A stretch of 64,000 bases of DNA from Patiria pectinifera. Its lineage: Eukaryota; Echinodermata; Asteroidea; Valvatida; Asterinidae. This document shows positions 26,341-38,250 of the stretch, piece after piece (within the stretch, counting starts at the first letter, position 1; each line of letters opens with the position of its first letter). The position numbers and the translations under genes were made by a program. The notes below the pieces were generated by a model that saw only the letters and a program-made list of their open reading frames with translations, searched no databases and was not told the DNA's origin. Location: assembly GCA_029964075.1 (NCBI GenBank), contig CM057142.1, positions 1,193,770-1,257,769 of the forward strand. The letters run 5' to 3'.

Positions 26341-29300
26341 AATGATTTTAAATTATTTAAATCTTCTGAAACTATGACTCAAATGCTCATGGTGAACCCT
26401 CTTTCACAAACTTGTTCACAGAACTCTTCATCAAGACCCTTTTTATTGATACCAAAGTTGTTTGCTTGATCCAACTGACCCTATTGACCTCTGTGGCCTG
26501 AAAATGACCACTCCACCAGACAAAGGCCTCCCCCAATCCTAATAGGTTTTTTTTTTGGTCCAAGTAGCAACCTTGATAATTATATTATTCAGATCCACCA
26601 TACGTTTTTGAGGTTGCATGTACCATTCCTTGTAAATGAAGGTTTAAGATTAGAGGGTACTGGTACCTGCAGATATGTAAAATAGGAAGTTGATATCAGT
26701 TGATTGGATTTTTTGTCCCACCATATAGTGCATACAGGAGCCTTTCTACATTTTTGTAAATGTAAAAGGTGACCATTCCATTATAACAAGTATCTAAAAG
26801 AATCCGGAAATTGTAGTCTAACAATAATATGCAATCTTTCTTAACACTTTTTGTGACAGGTTTCTAAGTACCGGTATATAGTCCCTATCTGTCAAGATGT
26901 TTTTGTTAATTCAGTGTTAATTGTTGTTTACAATTTTTGTGTGTGGTTTTGACGTCATGGGTTGGACAGGTCGAGGGGTGTGGGGAAACATCCTCCCCAA
27001 ATTTAACATCTGCTGGCATCCTTAAACAAAGCACAGATCTAAGGTTTCTCCAGTTAAACTAATGATGGCATAACCACATTACTCCAACATTAATTTAATT
27101 CCTCTGAGATGCAAGAGAATTGATAAATGGGTCATTCTACAAAATTGTGGTCCAATTGTTTTCATGTCCCTGTTACATCTGACATAGTATAATATTTTAT
27201 GGATGCACTCCATATGGTCCTGCAACACTGATTACAATAGCAAACTACCTGCCCACCAAATAAATTGTTTGAACTTATTCCTAATGATATTTGAGTGACG
27301 AATTACAAAATACCAAGGGACAGGAAATGTCATACTTTGGACCCTAAATGTAAAAACTGACCCATTGGCAATTTTACAATGGAGAATGTTTTAATTCCAA
27401 GTGTTTTAATTGATACCCTTCACTTTAAATTATAAAGCCAGAAAATAAAAAAAAACTAGAGTGAGCAAAACATCAAATAAACAGCAGGACATTATGGATT
27501 ATTGTCCGGATGTTTACTGTAAATTGTTACCAATTACAGTGGTGGAAAATGGTGTTTCCATGACAACAGGCACGCAATAGTATAGCTTTAATTTGCTCGC
27601 TGAGTGACTGTTGTATGAGTCATGCTGCATTTCATCTTGTAGGCTTTCACACTGTGTTCTTCTAAGGATGTCTTGTTAAAGGTTTATGGAGAATTACAAT
27701 GAAATCTCATTAAGGGAGGAGGGGGAGGTACATTGTATTCTTAGTCTAATTGGTTGATTGCATCAACTCTTCCTGTTTGATTAATGAGATGTAACAATAT
27801 TGAGAAAAAGGAGCTGCTGCTAAATTATTGACTTGATTTACCTGAAAGTAAGACAGCCTGACATTTCAATCCAAGTACTGGTAGGATGCAGGGATGTACA
27901 TCCATCTGCAATTGTGTAATAGTACCTGTTCCCTCAAATTTCAGGCAATAATGTCAGTGCCCACTTGCACCCCGAGGATACTGGCAAAATTGCGATAGGA
28001 TCAAAACAGGCCCTCTAACTTTATCTTTCTCTGTCATTGAAAGTTCGAAATTTAGACTTTGTTTTAAAGGGAATATACAACATTTGCAAACATCAAAAAA
28101 CAAACTACCAAATTACCGGTATCATTAAATACCTTACTGGACCGTTAATGAATGACAGTCTAAAGCATCCTGTAAAATCACGGCACCTGGTGTGTGCTGA
28201 CCTTTTCAAGAAAAGTGGTATTTTGTAACAAAATCCAACGCTGGTCACCAACCAGCATAGCAAAAACAAATTGGTTTTTTTTCAAACACTACTCCCAATT
28301 TGTCATATTTATTTAGCATTTTGTTTGCAATCAATTAAATAACCCAAAAATTCATCCATATCTGAATAATACAGCAAAAGCAAATATGCCCTTTAATTAT
28401 AGTGCATACAAAAATTCTAGCACAAAAAAGTCCACCTTTAAATGAAATAAAATGGAGACCCAGTCTAGCTTTAGGCCTGAAGTATAGGTTTTAAATTAAT
28501 GAAAACGTTTCTAGGTGCTGTGAAGTGTAGCAATACCTCATTTTTCACCCGTCCTGTTGCAACCTTGTCAATCCCTTATTACACAGCTGTTCAATAGAAG
28601 CTTATTTCATTTTGAACAAAAACGATGACACGTTGAAAATTAAGCCATCAGGAAATTAATTGTCTTCATTTTTCCTCACCCATTTGATGCTTCCGCTCTT
28701 CACTAAATGATGTAGAACATTATAGCTTGTATAGAAGAAAAAAATAAATAAATAAAAACCCCACAGGAAGTTGTTATTTGTGTGAGTGTGTGTGGGGGCG
28801 TTGAAAATGTATTCCATAGGTTGACTTGTCAATGATCAACCCAATAGTTTTCAACACTTAATGATCAAACATGCATGGAATTATTGAATAATTGCTTGAA
28901 CTTCCGGGGAACAAATATTATTGTAAGAATGGCCAGAGAGTCTTGTTGAAGTGTTGTCAATCATTTATATCCAGTGAGAAGAGACTTACCTTGCGTATTA
29001 AGAATCAGTCAGCATTGTTTAAGGTTATGATGAAAAGTCCACATGAATTGTGATGCCATGTTTGTTTATGTTAAGAGTGATGCTAGTAATAATCTTTTTA
29101 GGATAATAGTATTAGGTTAAAATGTCATTGTTTTAATTACAAATACCAACATAATAGGGTTTAGTTAAAATTTTATTAAAATAGTATAAAAATCTTGGAT
29201 TCTGTGTCACATTCTGCCCATCAAAGACTAAAACATCAAGCTACTTCCTCTGATTCCTCTAAAAGCCAAAGCTGACTTTTTTCCATGATATGGTTTAATT

Positions 29301-30479
29301 ATCAACAACAAAAAACACTCTTCTTCACTTCTGTCCATTTTCCCATGTTTCTGTCTTTATTATGGAGAATCAGGAAATCAGTGATGGAACTTTCTAGTTA
29401 CTCACATCTGCTTGGTCATTTCTGCTCATCCTTTAGGATGAGCAACATATTAGATGATCTCATCTAGAACTAACACAATTTAGTCAGTAAATCCTTGCGG
29501 TAGTTGGTGCTCTGCTCTCTCATACTGGGAGCAAAGCATTGGATGAGTCACTGGTAACCAGTGAATGAATGACAAATTATAGGCATAGCTGTAATGCTTC
29601 AATCTCATATATGATACTCCTGCATTTGTTTGACTCTTTGGATTACTTTGTGTAGCCAGCGAGGAAAGCATGGACATGCAACCTGTGGATGATAAATGAT
29701 GTGTCAGTAGGCTTGGGAGGGGAGCTGATGACTATTGCAAGCAAACAACTGGAACTTTTTTCTTTAAGAAGTAGTGAGGCGTGCCCCCTTTTTTGAATAG
29801 GGAATTCTTCTCCCAAGTAGCCTTATATACATGTACAAGCTGATTTACCCGATCAGAGATCGGGTAGGGCGTAGTGTTGTGGATGAAAATGTGGAGAGTA
29901 AAATGTAAATGGGGGATATAGTTGGGGGACATGCAGTTATAGAAAAGCAATTTCTGTGGTGTGATCTGAGGCAATTTCTGACCACTAAAACCAATTTGAG
30001 CAAAAGGTCATCTTTTAAAGTTTTGAGTTTGGAGTAATTGAATCAGCGACATGCATTCTGAGCAATATAATCATTATTGTAGGCTACGATTTTTTTTCGG
30101 GGAAGAAAAAGTGGGGGTGGGGTGGGGCGGGGGACCAAACAATGTCCCCCGCTTTAAAATGTTGGGGGGGGGGGGTGCATGGGTTCCCCCTATCCCCCGT
30201 CGATTTACACACATGATAATTATGTATCATGGCAACTGTCTGTAAATGTTCCCGTTGGTGTGTTAAATTGGCATTTTGTGAGGCAGTCGTATTTGGAAAA
30301 CGTAGTGAAAAGGTTACTGTAGTACACAGGCGAAGGCTGATTGTATGTACAATTTTGACAATAAATCATAATGCAATAAAACGTGAAGGTGTCATTTGAA
30401 ATGAAAATGTTGAGTGTTACCATAAAATTCGGTCTGAATCATGGAGGAAGGTCGATCACAATTAAGTTTCAGTATTGGA
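26341..30479. other. Non-coding host DNA, 4.1 kb
   Basis: No gene or RNA recognised. G/C-run low-complexity block at about 30090-30205, AAATAAATAAATAAA at about 28740 and a short GTGTGTGTG tract follow it. Confidence 0.5.
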
Positions 30480-31380
30480 CTCTTCAACAAACGTAAACTT
30501 GACTTCTTACAATTTGCGACACCGTCTGCGAGGAAGAAGTCGATTCAACTTTATCGCGATATTTGAAGCAATGCATCGATCCTTCGTTGACCCCAAACAG
30601 GCCCCCGAAATTATAACGCGACACTGAATTATACGTGCGGGCGGGCAGCGAACTCACAACGCTCAGCCTTGGTGGTGGAAGCATGGAGCTGTAAACACAT
30701 TATGGAAGCAACAGCACTCTATCACGCGACGTCACATGCTTGTGCATCAAATAGCGAGCACCGTAGACCCAACCTCGTTTCCAGGGTGTGGAGCAGGCTG
30801 CAGTACGCGTTGCCAGTGACGGTTTTACGCATAGCCGGGAAGTGCCACGCAGTGTAGACTTTCGATTGGTCAGACCGCGCTAGGCATACTAATGTGTAGT
30901 CCTTCTGAGTATTCGTTGCACTCGGCGCAGGGGCAGCAAGCGAAGCATATGAAAGAATAGGGACACTTGGTGGCCACGCACCATGGACAAAAAATATTTT
31001 ACCAAGGTCACCCCATACTAACGTTTGGTGAACGCTTTTGCCGAACGGCCGAGTAGAACACGTAAACGAAACCCCTACGTTGGCCTCGCTGACCTCGCAC
31101 AGTCTAGACACGCAGAAAAGCCAGCACGGGGGGCGGCCAGGCAGTCAACGTGAAAGCGCACACGACGGCAAATTCCTGTGCAAAACGCAGTCACGAAAAA
31201 TCGACAAAACGGATCGCCGGTCCGTACGGGAAAATAAGGACGACCCGAAGCGTCCGACCCGGCGGAAGACACCCTCCGCATTTTTCCACGGACGTGGAGC
31301 GATTTTGGCGCCGCGTGAGCCCGCGGTCTCGGATCCTTTCATGAGCAAACATCGTCTCGCAGGCCGAGTAAACTTCTCTC
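30480..31380. promoter_or_regulatory. CpG-rich island, possible promoter/first-exon region
   Basis: This about 0.9-kb block is visibly richer in G+C and in CpG than everything around it (for example CGGATCGCCGGTCCGTACGG at about 31209). It carries several overlapping frames on both strands, as CG-rich DNA does. It ends at a TATATATATAG run (about 31383). It may be a promoter with an untranslated first exon of a gene outside the window; no protein family is recognisable. Confidence 0.45.
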
Positions 31381-31673
31381 TTATATATATAGATGTAGAT
31401 GTAGCTAGGATATACAGCCATGTTTTTGCATCAACTTGCCTTAAAAAGGTCTCTGATCCTGCAAGCATACTGTCATCTCCTGCTAACCAAATGGAATAAT
31501 GAAATTTAAGTGAAATTGCTGTTTATTGTGTAATTGGGTTGCAGAGGAATTTCAGATTACAAATATTTGTACGAGATGTTGGAGTGCTACATGTAGTCAA
31601 CATTGCAGTCACATTTCTTCTTCTTCCAGATTTTTTTTTTATTAAAAACAATAACATTATTTTATAATAACAT

Positions 31674-31696
31674 TAAAAAAAAAAAAAAAAAAAAAA
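31674..31696. repeat. Poly(A) tract
   Basis: A run of more than 20 A after ATAACATT, next to T-rich DNA. It could be a retroposon tail, but no body is recognisable upstream. Confidence 0.5.
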
Positions 31697-32093
31697 TCCC
31701 CTTTTGCAATCGCCCTCCCTCTTTAAGTCGCTCCCTCATCAACCCCCCCCCAACCCCACACCGAATACATGCAATACAATTGGTAAACTGTCAAACACAG
31801 TAAAGTTCAGCAATCTCGAGACGAATTATGTGAACCTTTAATTTATATTGATGGTTTAAGACTTTCCCGTAACACATCATTTTGGATGCAGGGTAGTCCA
31901 TATTGCAGTTAGTCTGTGTCATGATGTCCCATGAAAATGAATACACCACACAACAAGCAGGTAAAATAATTGGATTGGATTGAAACACCATTTACACTAT
32001 TCACCATCACTGTCAAATTGGAGCCAATCCAATATCACGATTGGGGTTGCCAAATGAAACATTTCATGCACTTGAATATAACACATCCACTAC

Positions 32094-32098
32094 TCAGT
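32094..32098. repeat. Target-site duplication, left copy (TCAGT)
   Basis: TCAGT immediately precedes the left terminus and the same five bases follow the right terminus at 48571-48575. Extending to the canonical 6 bp gives CTCAGT against TTCAGT, one mismatch, if the last T of the right end is counted as target. This supports insertion by the integrase rather than an assembly join. Confidence 0.75.
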
Positions 32099-32357
32099 AG
32101 TAGGTATTAGTGGGGGATTCCAGACATTGCCATAGGTCTGGGGGTAGTACAGGGCCAATGGGGAGAAGCCAGGGTACCAGACTTTACCCCCTCCCCGTCT
32201 CTACCCCCCTCCCATTGTACCCCTCCCTTTCCAATGATCCCCCGCCCCCAAACAGATCCCTCTCCAAATATATCTGTCTCCCTCCCCAAATATATCTCCC
32301 CTCTAGCTCCCCAAATATATCTCTTCTCTCTCCGAGTTGTTATAGTATAAGTGGGGG
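32099..32357 (+). repeat. Left terminal inverted repeat of the Maverick/Polinton
   Basis: About 259 bp matching the reverse complement of 48312-48570 with only scattered substitutions and small indels. It is strongly C-rich on this strand and contains several copies of CCAAATATATCT spaced about 20-27 bp apart. The match stops after the shared CGAGTTGTTATA-TATAAGTGGGGG segment. Open frames read through it are proline- or glycine-rich artefacts. Confidence 0.95.
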
Positions 32358-32520
32358 ACAGGTACCAGACTTTACCCCTCCCCACCCCCTTTCCCACCCC
32401 GATGATCCCCCTCCTCCACCCCCTCCCCTCCCCACCACTTCCACCCCACCCCTTTTTTCTTCCCAAATATATCTCCCCCTCTCAATATCTCAGTCTCAAA
32501 ATCAGACCAGACTCTTCATA
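32358..32520 (+). repeat. Diverged second copy of terminal-repeat sequence
   Basis: Directly inside the left terminal repeat, GGTACCAGACTTTACCCC recurs (first at about 32174, again at about 32361), followed by the same C-rich run and a terminal CCCAAATATATCTCCC. This looks like a decayed partial tandem duplication of the inverted repeat. The right end lacks it, so the two ends are asymmetric. Confidence 0.65.
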
Positions 32521-32672
32521 TTTACAGTCACCCTCTTGGAGATCTCAACACAGACTCACAGCGACTGGTGCACAAGCCTACAGTCACTTATAAATAAATA
32601 AACAAACAACGTTTTTTAGGTTTACAAATCAAAGTTTGAACTTTTATTAAAAAACATGTTACTTTAACAAAA

Positions 32673-33308
32673 CATTGTCATTTAAATTAGCTCATTTAAA
32701 TAGCTTTTCATACATCCTAATATATACAGTAAAAAGCCACTCCGAGTGGCTTTTTCGTTGTCATTCAAATTAGCTCATTTAAATAGCTTTTCATACATCC
32801 TAATATATACAGTAAAAAGCCACTCGAGTGGCTTTTTGTTGTCATTAAATTAGCTCATTTAAATAGCTTTTCATACATCTTAATATATACAGTAAAAAGC
32901 CACTCCGAGTGGCTTTTTTGTTGTCATTTAAATTAACTCATTTAAATAGCTTTTCATACATCTTAATATATACAGTAAAAAGCCACTCCGAGTGGCTTTT
33001 TTGTTGTCATTTAAATTAACTCATTTAAATAGCTTTTCATACATCCTAATATATACAGTAAAAAGCCACTCCGGTGGCTTTTGTTGTCATTTAAATTAAC
33101 TCATTTAAATAGCTTTTCATACATCCTAATATATACAGTAAAAGCCACTCGGAGTGGCTCTCTTGTTGTCATTTAACTTAGATCATATAAATAGCTTTTC
33201 ATACATCCTAATATATACAGTAAAAAGCCACTCCGAGTGGCTTTTTGTTGTCATTTAAATTAGCTCATTTAAATGGCTTTTCATACATCTTAATATATAC
33301 AGTAAAAA
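32673..33308. repeat. Tandem array, about 8 copies of an 82-bp unit carrying a hairpin
   Basis: Each unit reads roughly TCATTTAAATTAGCTCATTT, then AGCTTTTCATACATC, then TAATATATACAGT, and ends in an A-stem-T hairpin whose arms are AAAAAGCCACTC and GAGTGGCTTTTT. Hairpins fall at about 32731, 32813, 32893, 32977, 33060, 33139 and 33222; the eighth, at about 33303, is half a hairpin that grades into the next array. Several units have compensating or shortened stems (one has CTCG/GGAG at the tip). The array lies between the left terminus and polB and contains no gene. Confidence 0.95.
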
Positions 33309-33482
33309 GCCACTCTCAGTAGCATTATGACATCATCGTTATATTAAGACGAGAGCCACTCCCAGTGGCATTATGACATCATCGTTATATTAAGACGAGA
33401 GCCACTCTCAGTGGCATTATGACATCATCGTTATATTAAGACGAGAGCCACTCTCAGTGGCATTATGACATCATAATTATAT
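33309..33482. repeat. Tandem array, about 4 copies of a 46-bp unit
   Basis: Units start GCCACTCTCAGT at about 33309, 33355, 33401 and 33447. Each carries a short stem (GCCACT/AGTGGC), the octamer-like TGACATCA, and TTATATTAAG, which differs by one base from the element's start-proximal motif TTATATTAAA. The stem sequence GCCACTC is shared with the preceding 82-bp array, so the two arrays appear related. Confidence 0.9.
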
Positions 33483-34305
33483 TTAGTGACTAAGCGTTTT
33501 GGTCAATTTTTATATCATAGAGATATATCAAAATGGTACACTTTTAAGTTACTTTTTAAGAAATATCTCGAGGTTTTTACACTTAAAAATGGTATTAGCG
33601 GTACTTGACAAAATCTTGCTTGTGCGATAAACCCGACGCAAAGTTATAAAGCAGCATATCCTCTTTTTCACAGGTTGCGATGGGGGTCATAATCTGAAAA
33701 TATTACAAGTGGAAAAAAGCATTTACACTCCATGTTTGATCAAAAACATCACACACACTAATGGGTGGCTAGACTTTTAGTGATTGTGTAGTATTGGTTG
33801 TTTTTTTAGAGAACAAAATCAATATGAAAACCTACATTATTGCCAGACTTTAATGTTAAAAACAATTTACCTTTTGGCTGGTGACTGCACGTTGGGCGTA
33901 GACGTCTGTACCGATCGACATATCATGTTGAAATGACGCTGATATACTGAATTGCACAACAGACAGAAATAGGCCTACTGAATTGCGAAAGATTTTTCTG
34001 GAAATTTCTAAAGCTAAATTTAGTGACAGGCTATTCAACCCGAAGAATAGGCTGTTCAAGGTCGGTTACCTTGCATATTTCAATGCACAGTCATGATCGA
34101 ACTAGAACGGGGTCGCAAGTCTTTTGTGTGATGTGACTGTGTCATGTATGGAGCGCCGATGGTATGGGTAGTATAAAATGAGCAAAAAGGTATGAAGCGC
34201 CAAAATGTCAATATCTCTCTCACAAGCCGGTGAGTCTGATTGCTTATAAATCCAAAAGTCTGACCTCTTAAAAAAATTTAAAAAAAATTATATTGATATA
34301 TATAA
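33483..34305. other. Non-coding leader between hairpin arrays and polB
   Basis: AT-rich sequence with no supportable reading frame. It ends in TTATATTGATATATATAA directly before the polymerase start, a likely AT-rich promoter. I see no other feature. Confidence 0.6.
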
Positions 34306-37300
34306 ATGATGGATATGATTAGGCCAATCGTTAAGGGATTTTCTAGATGGAATAAAGCCACGCTGCGCGATTACGTCCAGCGATATAATGTACCGTACAA
34401 TCAAAATGTTGCTCTTACGCGTAAAGTCTACATCAACGGGATAAAAAAATACGAAGCTCAATTTAAAAACTTGAGGAAAAAGAAGCTGCATGAGCTCAAA
34501 CAGATTGTAGACGATTATGATCTAGAATATAACCCGTCGGGTTATAAAGGTCGAGTTTTGAAAAAAGATTTACTATCGGCGATTCAAAACTCTAGGCAAC
34601 CCGAAGATTTTCAAGAGGCTGAGTTTAGAGCGACGAGAAGATTTAGAAACAACTTTAGAAACTGGGAACTGATTCCTAGACTTTTTAACGACGATTTAGT
34701 CAGATTTTTTGATACGCACAAAGATCAAATTGTAAATAAAATCAAGTCAGAATTGAGAGAGCTAAGAGGTTTAAAAATGGAGCTCACAATCAAAATAAAA
34801 TACGAAAAAACCAAACCGGATGGTACGATCGAAACGATCGAAGCTATACATTATACCGATCAGAGAGTCGTTTTAAATCAAAGTCAAATAAAACAGGTTT
34901 TAAAAGAAGACATCGACCAGCTATTTAAAAAGGATGAAAGGTATACGAATCAAGGATCAGGTTGGGTTTTAAAAAAGATAATGGCGTTGTATATCAACAT
35001 CAACAGGTTTAACCCTGTGAGGGGTAGTTCTTATATTGACCTACCAAAATGTATCAAACAGAAAACGGCGATGATTAACATTAAAAACAAAGACGACGAG
35101 TGTTTGAGATGGTGTTTGAGAGCTGCTCTTGGCTTGTATACGGATAAAGTAAAAAATAACATAAAAAACGATCCTAAATATAAAATTCATAAAGAAGAAC
35201 CTGTTGTATACACCAAAGACGACGGACTCAAATTTAAAGGCGACTTTCCAACACCGATCGACCAGATACCAAAGATAGAAAGACAAAATAATTTAACCAT
35301 AAACGTATACGGTTATGAGGAAGAAATATAGCCGTTATACGTGTCTAAAAACTACAAACCAGAGTCACGACCTATTGATCTGTTTTTGTTTTCTGAGGGC
35401 GACAAGCATCACTACTGCTGGATAAATAATTTTTCGAGATTGATTTACAACGTTACAAAACATAAAAGTAAGAAATATTTTTGTCGAAGGTGCCTGTGTC
35501 ATTATAGAACGCAAGTAAAATTAGATAGACACATGACCGATTGTAACGGTATAGATACACATCCGTCAAAGATTGTATTTCCTACCGCTAAGCGAAAATA
35601 TGTAAATAACGAGTGGATAGTCGACGAAAACGATGTGCCAATATTAGAATTTAAAACTACAGGTTTAAACAAAAGCACCGTTTGTAGTTTACGCCGACTT
35701 TGAATCGATATTAGAAAACAACTCGGACGATAAAAAGGACAACACGCAAAGACAAACAATCACAAAGCAAGCGGTTACTCGCTAGTTGTCGTCCGATGCG
35801 ACGGCACCAATGCGTATCAAGAGACTTATAGAGGTAAAGATGCCGCATCAAAGTTTGTAAATAAAATGTTAAAAATACAAAGCGACATAAATTGCATATT
35901 TAAAAAAACCCAACCCATGAAATTTAACGAGCGAGCTAAAGAACATCATGATAAAACAAACACGTGTTGGATTTGCGAGAAACCAATTTATCCCAATTAC
36001 TCGAGCAACTGTCAGTGCCAGAAACCCAAAAAACCAAAAACAGAAAAACAAATAAAAGAACATCAGTACGAAAACAAAAATGGATTTACCGAGTCTAAAT
36101 GTCTAGAATGCAAAAAGAAAATCAACAAATTTAGAAAGGTGAGAGATCACTGCCACGTCACGGGTAGATATAGAGGTGCCGCGCACGCCTACTGCAATCT
36201 AAAATTACAAGTTAAACCAGGTTTTACCCCCATACCGGTCGTCTTTCACAATTTGCAAAATTACGACGCTCACTTGATCATGCAGAGTATTTCAGAGTAC
36301 GATGACAAAAAGGAAATACAAGTTATCGCTAGAAATTCGGAAAAGTATATTTCGTTTTCGATCGGAAATATGCGATTTATAGACTCGTTTAATTTTATGG
36401 CGTCTTCGTTGGATAGATTATCTAAAGCTTGTCCGAGAGAGTCGTTTAAACTACTCAGAGAACATTTTAATCGTCAAAACATCGACTCGTTGTTACAAAA
36501 GGAGTTTATCCGTATGAATACATGGACTCGTTTGACAGATTTCAAGAGACAAGCCTACCCCCATCGAACAATTTTACAGCAGCCTAAAAGACGAAAATAT
36601 ATCGCGAGAGGACTACGACAGAGCTAAACTGACGTGGAACGAGTTTAAAGTTAAAAACATGGGGAATATCACGATTTGTACGTCACTACCGATACGTTAT
36701 TACTGGCTTGCGTATTTGAAAACTTTAGGCAAACGTGTATTACAAACTACGCGTTAGATCCTGCTAATTACTACACAGCACCAGGATTGTCGTGGGATGC
36801 CTTGTTAAAACACTCGGAAGTTAAACTCGAACTATTGCAAGACGTAGACAAACATTTATTTTTTGAAAAGGCAAAAAGAGGTGGTATCTCGAGCGTGGGT
36901 GGTATGAGATACTACAAAGCCAACAACAAATACCTACCCGACCATAATCCAAACGAGCCGTCGAGTTACATCACCTACCTCGATGCAAACAATCTGTACG
37001 GCTGGGCCATGAGTCAATACCTGCCGTACAAAGACTTTAAATGGGCGTCTACAAAAACATTTACCGAGTCCAAGATATTATCTCTCAGGAAAACGTCAAA
37101 CACCGGTTACTGCTTCAAGTAGACCTCGATTACGCGGACAATCTCCACGACCTGCACAACGATTACTCCCTAGCGCCAGAAAACATCGTCATACCAAAAG
37201 AATGGATGTCTGATTATCAAAACGAGTTATTGGATACCGAACCTAGTAGCAACGTGCAAAAACTAACGTGTACCCTTAATCCTAAACAAAAATATGTTTT

Positions 37301-38250
37301 GCACTACGTCACGTTGCAGTTGTATCTCAAACTCGGCTTGAAACTTAAAAAGGTGCATCGAGTGCTGCAATTTAAACAAGCGCCTTGGATGGCATCTTAC
37401 ATCGACAAAACACGCAACTCCGAACAAAAGCGACCTCTGATTTTGAGAAAGACTTTTAAACTGATGAACAACAGCGTGTTTGGTAAGACGATGGAAAACG
37501 TCAGAAACCGAATTGACGGTTACCTACTCAGAGACAGTAACGATGACGATCGAGATAAATACCAAAAATTATACAGAAACCGAGCTACAAAACGACGACG
37601 TCATTTTCAGAATGCAAATTGTCATTTGTCGAAAAGTACAAGACTAAAACCGTGTTAAACAAACCAATCTATTGCGGAGTGAGTATCTTGGATCTCTCAA
37701 AGACGCTGATGTACGATTTTTATTACAACCATTTGAAAGACAAGTACAAAGAGAAAATCAGGTTGATGTACACAGATACAGACAGTTTGGTACTCGTAGT
37801 GCACACGGACGACGTATACAAAGATATGCAGCAAAACGGGCAACAATACGACCTTTCAATTATCCGACGGATCATCCTTTGTACGATCCAACCAATAAGA
37901 AAGTGATCGGTAAATTTAAAGACGAGTTTGGAGGTAAAATAATCAAAGAAGTTGTTTGCATAAGACCTAAAATGTACTCGATTTTAACCGCTGACATCAA
38001 CTTGAAAAAAGCCAAGGGAGTCACAAAATCGGTCACCTCTAAGAAATTAAAACACCGACACTATTACGACTGCATCTTAAACAAGAAATCTCATTACGAA
38101 ACCATGACTCACATTAGATCGGAAAATCACATCCTTTACACCGTATCTCAAAATAAACTATCGTTGAGTCCGTTGGACACAAAGAGGTACATTTTACCGG
38201 ATGGAATACACACGCTCGCTTATGGTCACCGTAATCTAGATATTAATTAG
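34306..38250 (+). pseudogene. polB: Broken protein-primed type-B DNA polymerase of the Maverick/Polinton
   Basis: This is the replicative polymerase. The first 341 codons form the N-terminal part, with a SAP/Rho-N-like stretch near residues 60-95 and a conserved LRWCLRAAL segment. An in-frame TAG at 35329-35331 ends it, and homology resumes in the same frame. Exonuclease motif I (YADFESI) lies near 35690-35710, a DHCHVTGRYRGAAH zinc/HNH-like insert near 36145-36195 and exonuclease motif II (NLQNYDAH) near 36250. Polymerase motif A (YLDANNLYG) is near 36976, motif B (KLMNNSVFGKT) near 37460 and motif C (YTDTDS) at 37769-37786. The frame shifts near 35671, 35750, 36500, 36560, 36662, 37115, 37580, 37617 and 37850. 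Many shifts lie at homopolymer runs, so some could be assembly errors, but the TAG cannot be explained that way. All catalytic motifs are still readable. The 3' end overlaps the convergent integrase by 8 bp. Confidence 0.95.

Noticed and set aside
31038-31499. 153-codon frame in the CpG island
   Set aside because: Long frames occur on both strands here because CG-rich DNA has few stops; composition is basic and featureless.
32110-32601. 163-codon proline-rich frame (and its 119-codon glycine-rich opposite)
   Set aside because: It lies in the C-rich terminal repeat and its duplicate; the composition explains the open frames and no domain is present.
32673-33482. Possible CRISPR array
   Set aside because: The repeats are directly tandem with no unique spacers, and this is animal or transposon DNA.
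35502-36063. Minus-strand frames over polB (for example 35502-35759 and 35869-36063)
   Set aside because: They are antisense shadows of polymerase coding sequence without their own motifs.
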